The notes beneath the pieces are model-generated. The model did no database searches. It saw nothing but the letters and a program-made list of their open reading frames with translations, and was not told the origin of the DNA. Made by a program: the position numbers and the translations under genes. Of a DNA stretch of 58,419 nucleotides, positions 7,401-15,908 are shown one piece after another. Position 1 is the stretch's first letter, and every line of letters begins with the position of its first letter. The stretch covers positions 1-58,419 of the forward strand of contig JAGBCB010000016.1 in the NCBI GenBank assembly GCA_017938145.1, read 5' to 3'. The stretch comes from Lachnospiraceae bacterium. GTDB taxonomy: Bacteria > Bacillota > Clostridia > Lachnospirales > Lachnospiraceae.

Positions 7401-10160
7401 TTATAGTGTTCTCTTTCCTAGTCTTACTTCCTCCAAAAGCTCTGCCACTTCCGGCGACAGCCCCTTTAGCATGCTTTCTTTGCCGGGCTTCTTCACTTCA
7501 TCAAGCAGCCTGCGGATTTCTTTGTTGGTTTCCTGTACCTCCTGAAGCAATCCCTGGGCAGACATACGCATAGCGCCCGCACCCCAGATAATGACCTGCT
7601 CTGTGGCGTCGGAGGTTGCTACCGTCACCTTATATTTTTTCGCAATCTGGTGCACCGTTTTTTCGATGTACTGGTCTGCGGTTTCTGCTTCCTTGGTATA
7701 CACCACGTGAATGTTGTGATATTTCTGGACTTCTCCCTGGAAGCCCTCCACTTTGTAAGCGTCAAACACCAGAATCAGCGTACATTTCTTAAAGCCCTGA
7801 TAGTTGCAAAGCACATCCATCAGCTTTTGTCTTGCCGCCGCAATGTTGGTTTTGGACATTTCATTTAATTCATCCCAAGAAAAGATGATGTTGTAACCAT
7901 CCACCAAAAGATATTCCTCCTGGCGCTCCTGCGGCTTAATTTCCACTTTTCTCGGCATAGACGGACGATGAACCACACTCATCGGGTCGTAGGCATTGCC
8001 TGTTTTTCCTTTGGATTCCGACTTACCGTAGGTGCGGTTGAATATTTCCGCCAGTTCTTTGTCTTCCGCAGAGAATGCTCCAACGGCAGAACCGCCGGAT
8101 TTGCGAGATGCTTGAGTCTGGGCGTTTGCAGGTGCTGTATTACCGGCCGCAATTATGCTTCCGGCATAATTTTCTGCATCCTCTTCCTCCCATTCGGTCT
8201 CCACATGCATGTAGTTTTCCACTTCATCCCAAGGCACCACAAAACCTGCCCCGTGGGCACAGAATACGGAGCCGGTCGGATTCGCCAGGTCTGCCTCGGA
8301 ATCATAACCCATGGCGGCAATAACTTCCTCCTCATTATGACACGGTTCATACCCGCCCGGCGACAGGAAAATTCTTCCCTCGCCCTTGGTATAGGCCGCC
8401 ACCTCCATCGGATATTCCTGCATGGTAGCCACCGGCGCCGTACCACAGAGCACCGCGAAATTACCGTTCATTTCCGGGTCTGAAAACTTGCCCTGCATTT
8501 TACCGATGTCCGTCATGGCACGTCCAACACTTTCCTGCGGCACCTCCAAACGGAACTCATACACCGGCTCCAGCAAAATGCTCTTGGCTTTCTTTAAGCC
8601 TTGGCGCACCGCCCGGTAGGTAGCTTCCCTGAAGTCGCCGCCTTCGGTGTGTTTTTTATGAGAACGGCCGCCAATGACCGTCAATTTCATATCTGTAATA
8701 GGAGCACCCACCAACACGCCTTTGTGCTGTTTTTCCTCCAAATGGGTGAGCATCAGACGCTGCCAGTTTAAATCAAGCACGTCAGTGCTGACATCCGCGG
8801 CAAAGGTAAGGCCGCTGCCCCGTTCTCCCGGTTCCAGCAAAATGTGGGCTTCCGCATAATGGCGGAGCGGCTCATAATGTCCCACGCCCTCCACTGCTTC
8901 CGCAATGGTTTCTTTATACACGATGCATCCTATGCCGAAAGTCACTTCCAAGCCCAGACGTTCTTTTATCATATTTTTCAGAACCTCAATCTGTACCTCA
9001 CCCATGACCTGGGCCCGGATTTCCTTGGTCTGTTCCTCCCAAACCAGGTGTAGCAACGGTTCTTCCTCTTCTAACTGCATCAGCTTCCGGTATACCCCAT
9101 GTGGCTCCGCTCCTGGCGGAAGTATCAGCTGATAGGTTAACACCGGAGCCAACACCGGCTGCTCTAAGGATTCCTCGATGCCGAGGCCCTGCCCCGCATA
9201 GGTGGATTCCAGTCCGGTAATTGCACAGACCTCCCCCGCAAATGCCTCGTTTTCGGTGCGGAACTGCACGCCGGAATAAAAACGGATTTGGTCGGCTTTT
9301 TCTTCCCCGATAAGTTCCTTTACTTTTAAAGAACCGCCCGTCAGCTTTACATGAGTCAGACGGTTGCCTTTTTCATCTCTTGTTATTTTATAAACCCGGG
9401 CGCCAAAGTCCGTAGGGTACTTCTTTCGAATCGTTAACTTAACGAGACCCTGCAATAAATCCTCCACGCCCTGGATTTTCAGTGCAGAACCGAAAAAGCA
9501 AGGGAAGATATGGCGCATTGCAATAGCTGTCTTAATATCCTCCATGGCAACATCACCGGTTTCCAGATACTGCTCCATTAACTCTTCCGTGCACATGGCA
9601 ACGGACTCTTTCCACTCATCGTCCTGTGGCACGTCAAACGGAATACAGCGGTCGGCTAGCCGCTCCTGCAATTCCTTCAAAAGCTTTGCACGATTGGTGC
9701 CGCTTTGGTCCATCTTATTCACAAATAAAAAAGTCGGAATATGATATCTGGAAAGCAGCTTCCACAGTGTCAGCACATGCCCTTGAATACCGTCCATACC
9801 ATTAATGACAAGTACTGCATAGTCTAAAATCTGCAGGGTACGCTCCATTTCTGCTGAGAAATCCACATGTCCCGGCGTATCCATAAAGGTTACCGGAAGT
9901 TCCTGCTGCCCGGCTTTAATCGTCACTTCTGCCTGCTTGGAAAAAATGGTAATACCGCGGGCCCGTTCCATCTCGTTAGTATCCAAAAAGGTGTTTCCGT
10001 GGTCCACTCTGCCAAGGCTTCGAATATTTCCGGAGAGGTATAAGATACTTTCCGCCAGGGTAGTTTTTCCCGCGTCAACATGGGCTAAAATGCCGATTAC
10101 CTGACGCTTTGCAGGAAGGATTGATGTCTGTATTTGATTGTTGGTCTGTTCCTGCGACAT
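7401..10160 (-). CDS. TetM/EF-G-like ribosomal GTPase fused to a YacP/Rae1-like NYN nuclease
   Basis: A 919-residue protein. Residues ~15-660 are a translational GTPase of the TetM/TetO ribosomal-protection type: P-loop AHVDAGKTT (26-34), switch region RARGITIF, DTPGHVDF, NKMD, and EF-G-like domains III-V. After a low-complexity Ala/Ser/Gly linker (~660-745) comes a NYN domain resembling YacP/Rae1, with candidate metal-binding aspartates at D754 (DGYN), D800 (VFDAY), D829 (TADQYIE) and D851 (TSDAT). Stand-alone Rae1 cleaves mRNA in the ribosomal A site, so the fusion suggests GTPase-delivered nuclease activity on ribosomes. AAGGAG precedes the ATG. It sits among housekeeping genes rather than resistance genes, so tetracycline resistance should not be assumed. 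Confidence 0.85.
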   Translation of the reverse strand: MSQEQTNNQIQTSILPAKRQVIGILAHVDAGKTTLAESILYLSGNIRSLGRVDHGNTFLDTNEMERARGITIFSKQAEVTIKAGQQELPVTFMDTPGHVDFSAEMERTLQILDYAVLVINGMDGIQGHVLTLWKLLSRYHIPTFLFVNKMDQSGTNRAKLLKELQERLADRCIPFDVPQDDEWKESVAMCTEELMEQYLETGDVAMEDIKTAIAMRHIFPCFFGSALKIQGVEDLLQGLVKLTIRKKYPTDFGARVYKITRDEKGNRLTHVKLTGGSLKVKELIGEEKADQIRFYSGVQFRTENEAFAGEVCAITGLESTYAGQGLGIEESLEQPVLAPVLTYQLILPPGAEPHGVYRKLMQLEEEEPLLHLVWEEQTKEIRAQVMGEVQIEVLKNMIKERLGLEVTFGIGCIVYKETIAEAVEGVGHYEPLRHYAEAHILLEPGERGSGLTFAADVSTDVLDLNWQRLMLTHLEEKQHKGVLVGAPITDMKLTVIGGRSHKKHTEGGDFREATYRAVRQGLKKAKSILLEPVYEFRLEVPQESVGRAMTDIGKMQGKFSDPEMNGNFAVLCGTAPVATMQEYPMEVAAYTKGEGRIFLSPGGYEPCHNEEEVIAAMGYDSEADLANPTGSVFCAHGAGFVVPWDEVENYMHVETEWEEEDAENYAGSIIAAGNTAPANAQTQASRKSGGSAVGAFSAEDKELAEIFNRTYGKSESKGKTGNAYDPMSVVHRPSMPRKVEIKPQERQEEYLLVDGYNIIFSWDELNEMSKTNIAAARQKLMDVLCNYQGFKKCTLILVFDAYKVEGFQGEVQKYHNIHVVYTKEAETADQYIEKTVHQIAKKYKVTVATSDATEQVIIWGAGAMRMSAQGLLQEVQETNKEIRRLLDEVKKPGKESMLKGLSPEVAELLEEVRLGKRTL

Positions 10161-10182
10161 GGCAGTTCTCCTTGTTTACCCT

Positions 10183-10917
10183 TTATTCTTTTCTGCTTAC
10201 TCTGATATAAGCATCGTTCTTTTCTCTCTTTGCATAAATTTGTTCTAAAAAGCGGACAACTCCTGCTTTGGCTTTTACCGGTCTCTCCTCATGACTGGAG
10301 AAAATATTAGTTCCCGGCAATCTCTTTAACAATTCTATTTCTTCCTTTAGCAGTTGGGCATTATATACATAGCAGTCGCCCTCTACCTTGGAATACAGGG
10401 AATCGCCCACAAAAATAAATTCTTCATTTACCTGCAGAAGCAGGGAACCTTTTGCATGACTGTTTGGCACGTGGTGGATTTCTAAAGCAACTCCATCCTG
10501 TATTTTTACAGTATCAAACACCGTAACGTAACGGGAAAATTTCTTTTCCGTAGCGCTGTCATCTTCTGCTGTTCCTATAAGCGCCCCTGCTAACGCCGCA
10601 GGAAGTTCCGCGAACCGCTGCGCAGCATAATCCGGAATATAATGCTGGAAGTATTTCTCCGTATTAGCTCCAAAAAAAACATTTTCCCATTGTACCCGGC
10701 CAACGTTTCCCATGTGGTCCGTATGAAAGTGAGACAAAATGACCCGCTTCTTTTTCGGAATTGCATTTAAATATTCCGCCACCTGCTCATTATTTCCCAC
10801 ATCAAAAACGTAAAGGTATTCCTGCCCGTCCACCAAAATCACATCAGCCGACAGCGGATTATCTGAGGCTTTAATGTACGAAATCTGTTCTGTTATCTTA
10901 ATTTGCTCTACTGACAC
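10183..10917 (-). CDS. MBL-fold metallohydrolase
   Basis: A 244-residue protein with the metallo-beta-lactamase metal motif SHFHTDHMGN (HxHxDH), a later His in HHVPNSHAKGS, an Asp in FVGDSLYS, and a C-terminal SSHEE. It probably hydrolyses a small ester, thioester or phosphodiester; the substrate is unknown. An ATG at 10935 is in frame, but AGAGGA lies six bases before a GTG at 10917. That start overlaps the preceding gene's stop by 10 bases, implying coupled translation. Confidence 0.85.
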   Translation of the reverse strand: MSVEQIKITEQISYIKASDNPLSADVILVDGQEYLYVFDVGNNEQVAEYLNAIPKKKRVILSHFHTDHMGNVGRVQWENVFFGANTEKYFQHYIPDYAAQRFAELPAALAGALIGTAEDDSATEKKFSRYVTVFDTVKIQDGVALEIHHVPNSHAKGSLLLQVNEEFIFVGDSLYSKVEGDCYVYNAQLLKEEIELLKRLPGTNIFSSHEERPVKAKAGVVRFLEQIYAKREKNDAYIRVSRKE

Positions 10918-11405
10918 TGCAATTCCTCTTTCCATATCTGAATTAATTTTTCCAATGAAACCGCCGCATTGGCAGGGCTGGTGGATGGAAGCACAGTCGC
11001 CTTGATACCGGTGCTCTCTTCACAAAACTTTTTATACAAATTTCCTGCCGTCTTTCCGTTGGCGAAAATCCGTGTAATTTTTGTTTTTTGTAAAACACCT
11101 GCAATATCCGCCGGTACCACATTTTTAATGCTGCTGTCACTGGAACCGATAATGTCACAACAGTCAATTACATCCCAAATGGCGATGTGATAGTCGTGAA
11201 GCATGGACTTCTTTTCCTCTATGGTTCTGGGAACTTCACAATGACATACTGCTGCCAGCACTTTCCAGAACCGGTTCTGGGGATGACCGTAATAAAAGCC
11301 CTGTTCCCTGGATTTTACCGACGGAAAACTGCCTAAAATGAGTAATTCCGAGTTTTCGTCATAGACCGGCAAAAAGGTATGTGAAATGTGACTATATTCT
11401 CCCAT
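10908..11405 (-). CDS. DNA-deoxyinosine glycosylase (UDG superfamily)
   Basis: 165 residues with the uracil-DNA-glycosylase-fold motifs LILGSFPSVKSREQGFYYG near the N-terminus, HPQNRFWKVL, and the C-terminal LPSTSPANA loop. GSFPS plus FYYGHPQNRFW fits the hypoxanthine/deoxyinosine glycosylase (family 6) group, which starts base-excision repair of deaminated adenine. It overlaps the following MBL-fold gene. The assignment rests on motif resemblance; activity on other deaminated bases is possible. Confidence 0.85.
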   Translation of the reverse strand: MGEYSHISHTFLPVYDENSELLILGSFPSVKSREQGFYYGHPQNRFWKVLAAVCHCEVPRTIEEKKSMLHDYHIAIWDVIDCCDIIGSSDSSIKNVVPADIAGVLQKTKITRIFANGKTAGNLYKKFCEESTGIKATVLPSTSPANAAVSLEKLIQIWKEELQCQ

Positions 11406-11524
11406 CTTCGGCTCCTTTTGATTTTCTACATCTGTAGACTTTTAACAAATCAACTTCAAGAAAATCTCTTTGTAAATGATTTTATATACAATTGACACAA
11501 TTCGACAAATTCAAAAAGCAGATT

Positions 11525-12391
11525 CTATTTCCGCTCAATTAAGCTGGACACCGCCTCGGTAATCCGCCGTGCCACATAGGCATTGTTCATGGTATATAAA
11601 TGAATTCCGTCTACACCGTTTGCAATCAAATCCACAATCTGATTAATAGCATAGGCAATGCCCGCATCCCTAAGAGCTTCCGGATTGTTCTCGTACTTCT
11701 GCATGACTTTTACAAACTTTGCCGGAAGGCTGGCTCCGCACATGCTGACCATACGCTCAATCTGGCTTTTGTTGGTTACCGGCATAATACCTGCCTCGAT
11801 TGGCACATCAATGCCTGCAATCTGCGCCTTTTCCTGAAAGCGGTAAAAGGCATCGTTATCAAAAAACAGCTGGGAAATCAAATGACTGGCTCCCGCCTCC
11901 ACCTTACGTTTTAAGTTGTGAATATCCGCCACCATATCTTCTGCTTCGATATGACCCTCCGGATAACAGGCACCGGCAATATCGTAATCGCCACGCTCCC
12001 TGATAAAAGAAACCAAATCACTGGCGTAACGGAATTCCTTCTTTGGCGGAATATCCGGGTTGATATCCCCGCGCAGGGCCAAAATATTTTCAATACCACG
12101 TTTGTCAAGTTCCGCCAGTACCTCAGAAATTTCTGCCCTGGAATAATTAATGCACGGCAGATGAATCATCGGTTCCACCGCATTGCTCTCCTTAATTTTG
12201 GATGCAATGTCCAGAGCAAGGGCACTGTTTCCGCTACCGCCGGCGCTAAAGGTCACACTGATAAAATCAGGTGTCAGCCCTTCTAACTCTTCTAAGGTTT
12301 TATATACGGTATCAATACTGCTGGTTTTCTTTGGAGGAAACACCTCAAAAGAAAAGACAGTTTTTTGATCAAATAACTCGCGGATTTTCAT
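11525..12391 (-). CDS. metF: Methylenetetrahydrofolate reductase
   Basis: A 288-residue flavoprotein reducing 5,10-methylene-THF to 5-methyl-THF for methionine synthesis and C1 metabolism. Features of the TIM-barrel fold are the N-terminal FSFEVFPPKK, VTFSAGGSG, LALRGDINPD, the ACYPEGH segment and HLISQLFFDNDAFYRF. An in-frame start 60 bases upstream has no ribosome-binding site. AAAGGAGT precedes the ATG at 12391, and the protein then starts MKIRELF like its family. Its promoter overlaps inverted GTGCAGAG repeats. No companion methionine gene is adjacent. Confidence 0.95.
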   Translation of the reverse strand: MKIRELFDQKTVFSFEVFPPKKTSSIDTVYKTLEELEGLTPDFISVTFSAGGSGNSALALDIASKIKESNAVEPMIHLPCINYSRAEISEVLAELDKRGIENILALRGDINPDIPPKKEFRYASDLVSFIRERGDYDIAGACYPEGHIEAEDMVADIHNLKRKVEAGASHLISQLFFDNDAFYRFQEKAQIAGIDVPIEAGIMPVTNKSQIERMVSMCGASLPAKFVKVMQKYENNPEALRDAGIAYAINQIVDLIANGVDGIHLYTMNNAYVARRITEAVSSLIERK

Positions 12392-12417
12392 GAATGCCGG
12401 ACTCCTTTCAAAAAAAT

Positions 12418-12482
12418 AAGTGCAGAGGTTTCTGCACAAAACACTCTGCACCTATTATACGACATATTTTCTATTTTCTCAA
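12418..12482 (-). promoter_or_regulatory. metF promoter with inverted GTGCAGAG repeats
   Basis: TTGAGA (12477-12482), a 17-base spacer and TATAAT (12454-12459). Immediately downstream are AGGTGCAGAG (12444-12453), a second GTGCAG in the middle, and the inverse CTCTGCACTT (12418-12427), followed by ATTTTTTT. The outer arms span the expected transcription start and resemble a DNA operator. The inner GTGCAG/CTGCAC pair plus the T-tract could act as a short transcribed terminator. Confidence 0.6.
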
Positions 12483-12509
12483 ACTATATTTCACATGTAA
12501 AATACTTGA

Positions 12510-12686
12510 TTAGATTCTATAGTTTTCCGCCTCTTCTTTCGTCAATGGACGGCCTAATACATTTATCTTTTTTAACATTTTGCGATAATCATATACCTTG
12601 CCATCTGATGGTTCTGTTAATCTGCTGTCCGAACTGTACTGCTCTAAATTGACAATTTGATTGTATTCATTATTTGCATTTAACAT
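12510..12686 (-). CDS. 58-residue protein of unknown function downstream of the GNAT remnant
   Basis: The frame starts MLNANNEYNQIVNLEQYSSD and ends LTKEEAENYRI. AGGTGG lies just before the ATG and overlaps the end of the preceding GNAT-like frame, so the two are co-transcribed. The protein is hydrophilic, with no signal peptide or membrane segment. I do not recognise the family. Position and size fit the small partner of a two-gene accessory cassette, but an antitoxin role is only a guess. Confidence 0.6.
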   Translation of the reverse strand: MLNANNEYNQIVNLEQYSSDSRLTEPSDGKVYDYRKMLKKINVLGRPLTKEEAENYRI

Positions 12687-12694
12687 ATTACCAC

Positions 12695-13072
12695 CTACTT
12701 TCTAATATATTGATTAATTAATTTTTGGGCCTCTTTTTCAAATATAACCAATCTTCTTGGATAAATTTCTACTGCACCTAAAATTGTTTTATAATATTCT
12801 ACTAAATCTGATTTTGAGTCAAATGCAACCACACCATCACAACCATGTTCCAAACTAACCTGGCATGCTATCGCGAACAAATGACCGCCAACTCCTTCGT
12901 AAACTCCGTCATGTCCGTTTTTCTGTGTTTGACTCCAATTAAATTTCCAGTTTTTATATTCTTTCGGGGTCATAATATTATGGTACAGCTTGTATTCAGT
13001 TTCAACAAATTTTCATGTAGAATGCTCAATTAAACAATCTGTAAGTTTATCAATTTGTACATCAAGAAACAT
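12695..13072 (-). pseudogene. Degraded GNAT-like acetyltransferase with in-frame TGA
   Basis: A frame opens at ATG 13072 with a good ribosome-binding site (AGAAGG) and reads MFLDVQIDKLTDCLIEHST. It hits TGA at 13013-13015 (codon 20) and continues in the same frame as KFVETEYKLYHNIMTPKEY and on to 12695. The downstream part has a GNAT-like segment (GVGGHLFAIACQVSLEHG, then GAVEIYPRRLVIFEKEA). The distance between the N-terminal part and the acetyl-CoA-binding segment is short for the family, so an internal deletion is likely too. The remaining 92-codon frame from 12973 has no ribosome-binding site. Confidence 0.7.
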
Positions 13073-13150
13073 AATTACCTTCTTTCTTATTATAGCATAT
13101 TAGTACATAAAAATCCACTATTTACTTTATATTTGACTTATTGGATAGCC

Positions 13151-13165
13151 TGACAGACTCTGTCA
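13151..13165. promoter_or_regulatory. 15-bp perfect palindrome
   Basis: TGACAGA-C-TCTGTCA lies in the gap between the GNAT remnant and the ABC permease. It may be an operator; there is no T-tract. Confidence 0.3.
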
Positions 13166-13260
13166 AGATAACTAGATTCGCGAAATCCATATAAAAATTA
13201 TACGCTTTTATAAAGCAATTTGCAAATAGAAAAAAGAGATGTTTTTTTGTACAAATTTTA

Positions 13261-13290
13261 CAAAGGGATGTCATTCCCAACACCCCTTTG
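13261..13290 (-). terminator. Terminator of the sigma/ABC operon
   Basis: An 11-bp stem (CAAAGGG/CCCTTTG outer arms, ACAT/GTGT inner) followed on the minus strand by TAAAATTT. It lies 15 bases beyond the stop that would end the full-length permease at 13305, supporting that stop as the ancestral end. Confidence 0.6.
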
Positions 13291-13304
13291 CCTTAATACT
13301 ATAT

Positions 13305-14513
13305 TTATCTTCCGCCTACCTGAAATTTCAAATACGCTCTACTTCCAATCCACAAAAACACAGCTGCCAATACTGTATACAACACCGGTGCCACCTGATG
13401 TACATTAAGCTACCCTCTGAAAAACGGCACCAGACGAAAATCCGTAGCACTCCAAATAGCAATCACATTAATCGGATTTAAATCAAAAATCTGAGACAAC
13501 ACCCGGTACTCATAAGGCACTATTACCATCATCGGCACTAGCACCAGGACGACAATGACTGCCATAACTGCCACCGTACTGTTGCGGAATAGCTCAGAGC
13601 AGCAAAGAATTATGGAGCCGTACAAAAGAGCGGCAAGAATAGCCACCACATAGGTATACAGTATCATCTCACCGAAGGTCATCTGCACCATGCTGTTCGG
13701 TACAATTAACTGAATCGGTGCATTCCAGCCATCTGTTCCAAACATAATTAATTGTGGTATTGCAGTAGCCAGCAACACCAGCCCGGTACTTCCCATGGTA
13801 AACAACAATCCGGCTGTAATTTTTGCCATACATAGCACTTTTCTTCCGTTGCGGGAGCACAAAACAAGCTGATCCGTTTTCTTCTGGTGCTCGTCCGCAA
13901 ATAAGTTAGCAAGGCTTACCGCCAGCATCAGGGCAATCAGGACAATGGCGGTATACGCTGCCACCCACACAAAATGCACTCCCTGATAATAGTCATATTC
14001 CCACGGCACAGACTCTTCCGTTTCAAGCACATTGTGCCAATATTCCTTTTCTCCTTCGGTCAGATACTGACTCTTCAGTTTTTTTTCGATTTGCTGTCGT
14101 CTTGCCGCGTAAACAAACTCTTCCTCCGGGCTGATTCCTAATGCCTCTTTTGCTCCTTCCACACTACCTCTGCTGAGAGCCAGCGTATTGCTGCCACACA
14201 AATCTCTTACAAGCTCATTATAAAGTGTTCTATACGGCTGAAAAGATTCTTCGTCTGTTGCCATGGCAGCAAACATATCCTCCAAAAGCTCATCATTTAC
14301 CAAACGCCCGGCCAGCTTCTTTTCTTCTGCCTTTGCCTGCATTTCCTCCTCATGGGCAGTAACACGTACCCCATTTACTTCATGGGAAGCAAATGCTCTA
14401 TAGAACCCAAATGCCAGCATAATTACAAATACAATACCAACGGCAATCCAGGTGATTTTTCGGCTCAAAATTTTCTTTAATTCAAAACGGACTAAGGTCC
14501 AGAAATTTTTCAT
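13305..14513 (-). pseudogene. ABC-2 type permease with premature in-frame amber codon
   Basis: From ATG 14513 (AGGAGG nine bases upstream) the frame encodes 367 residues and stops at TAG (13410-13412). Past the TAG the same frame continues for 34 codons, including a hydrophobic helix (VAPVLYTVLAAVFLWIG) and a basic tail, to TAA at 13305-13307. The product has an N-terminal cytoplasmic segment and TM helix, a ~130-residue extracellular region, then helices that would form the ABC-2 core. The stop removes only the last membrane helix, so the gene may be inactive, read through, or truncated but functional. Its partner is the ATPase immediately upstream. Confidence 0.75.
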
Positions 14514-14514
14514 C

Positions 14515-15213
14515 TTATTTTTCCTCCTCAAACTGCTCCAGATAAAACTCCTCCAGGTCTCCCTTTGCTTCATCCCATGGTCCCTGATAAATCAACTGAC
14601 CGTCCTTCATCATTAAAATTTCATCGGCCACCCGCTCAATATCCGAGACAATATGGGTAGACAACAGCACAATACTGTCTTTTCCAAGTTCTCCGATCAG
14701 GTTGCGGAACCGTACCCTCTCCTTTGGGTCAATGCCAGCGGTAGGCTCGTCTAAAATCAGTATTTCCGGATCATTAAGGAGTGCCTGGGCAATGCCAAGC
14801 CGCTGCTTCATGCCGCCGGAATAAGTTTTAATTTTCTTTTTTGCCACATCGGTAAGTGCCACTAATTCTAAAAGTTCCTTTGCCTTTCGCTTTGCCTGCT
14901 CCTTCGTCAGTCCTTTCAGAGCTGCCATGTAAAGCAGAAAGTCCATGCCGGTAAATTCCGGATAATATCCAAAATCCTGGGGCAGATATCCAAGTACTGC
15001 CCGGTACTTTTCTTCACTGACATCCACACCGTCTAAGGTGATAGTGCCTCCCGTTGGCTTTAAAATGCCACAAAGCATACGCATCAGCGTAGTTTTGCCG
15101 GCACCGTTGGCACCAAGCAAACCATATACCCCCTTTTTCAGCGTCAATGAAATACGGTCCACCGCAATTTTATTCTGATATTGTTTCGTTACACGGTCTA
15201 TAACTAATTCCAT
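14515..15213 (-). CDS. ABC transporter ATP-binding protein
   Basis: A 232-residue ATPase with Walker A GANGAGKTT, the Q-loop region YLPQDFGYYP, signature YSGGMKQRLGIAQ, Walker [15 protein letters not shown] and switch His STHIVSD. The start is the ATG at 15213, with GGGAGG upstream; the in-frame TTG before it lies within the ribosome-binding site. It overlaps the preceding membrane-protein gene by 10 bases and the permease follows directly. It belongs to the DrrA/NatA-like export group; the substrate is unknown. Confidence 0.92.
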   Translation of the reverse strand: MELVIDRVTKQYQNKIAVDRISLTLKKGVYGLLGANGAGKTTLMRMLCGILKPTGGTITLDGVDVSEEKYRAVLGYLPQDFGYYPEFTGMDFLLYMAALKGLTKEQAKRKAKELLELVALTDVAKKKIKTYSGGMKQRLGIAQALLNDPEILILDEPTAGIDPKERVRFRNLIGELGKDSIVLLSTHIVSDIERVADEILMMKDGQLIYQGPWDEAKGDLEEFYLEQFEEEK

Positions 15214-15908
15214 ACAAATTCCTCCCAATGATTGATTGTTGTTCTATATTCCTTCACCAGTCCTACGAGTAATAAAAATACCGCAAATACCCACAGTATC
15301 CGGTTCTCCTGGCCATACAGCATTGGCACAACATACTTTAACATCGGCGCCAATACACAAACAAATGCACTGATGCTACCGCATACAAACAGCCCTTCTT
15401 TCCCTCGTATTCTGCGTACGGCAACTAGTCCCAATAATGCAGTCAATAAATACGGCACCAACAAATAAACTCCATTACTTATCAAGGTCATTCCTGCCAT
15501 CGGAACAGTAAGCAAAAGTCCCAGCATCTGCACAGCTCCCAGCATGACCATTCTGGCTAACAGGATGGTTCTTAAAGAAAATCTCGAAGACATCTCCAAC
15601 TCCGACATGCCGTAGGCAGAAGATTTTGCAAACTCAAGGATAAGCAGCAGTGCTGCAAACGGCATAACAGCCGACAATATCCAAACCACGTCCTGTTCCG
15701 CCATCTGTGCTGCCAAAGCTGCCAGTGCAAACAACAGAAACGATACCGCCCAAATCCACTTTCTGATATACGCTGTCTGGGACAAAATCAAAGTTCCTAA
15801 TCCAACCTCCTGTTTTGGCAGTGTCCGAAGAAAAGCGCGTTTTTTCTTTGGTGCAGGCACTGAAAATGCCTGTTTTAATAATTCTTTTTCCAGTTTACTG
15901 ATTCTCAT
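15204..15908 (-). CDS. Polytopic membrane protein of a sigma factor/ABC operon
   Basis: 234 residues: a ~55-residue basic cytoplasmic N-terminus (LEKELLKQAF, APKKKRAFL), then about six hydrophobic helices. I recognise no enzymatic motif. The ATG overlaps the sigma factor stop as ATGA, and the 3' end overlaps the ABC ATPase start by 10 bases, so the genes are translationally coupled. By position it could be an anti-sigma factor or a second transporter subunit. The long frame reaching 16088 is rejected because its N-terminal part runs inside the sigma gene. Confidence 0.8.
   Translation of the reverse strand: MRISKLEKELLKQAFSVPAPKKKRAFLRTLPKQEVGLGTLILSQTAYIRKWIWAVSFLLFALAALAAQMAEQDVVWILSAVMPFAALLLILEFAKSSAYGMSELEMSSRFSLRTILLARMVMLGAVQMLGLLLTVPMAGMTLISNGVYLLVPYLLTALLGLVAVRRIRGKEGLFVCGSISAFVCVLAPMLKYVVPMLYGQENRILWVFAVFLLLVGLVKEYRTTINHWEEFVWN

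Noticed and set aside
7401-10160. Tetracycline resistance gene
   Set aside because: TetM-like GTPases fused to a NYN domain sit here among housekeeping genes; no resistance context or mobile element is present. Ribosomal protection cannot be claimed from sequence alone.
12418-12510. SAM riboswitch or T-box upstream of metF
   Set aside because: The leader is only ~55-60 bases and no conserved riboswitch or T-box core is visible.
13220-13481. Plus-strand frames of 62 and 80 codons
   Set aside because: They are antisense to the permease 3' end and its terminator, with no ribosome-binding site; the minus strand explains the sequence better.
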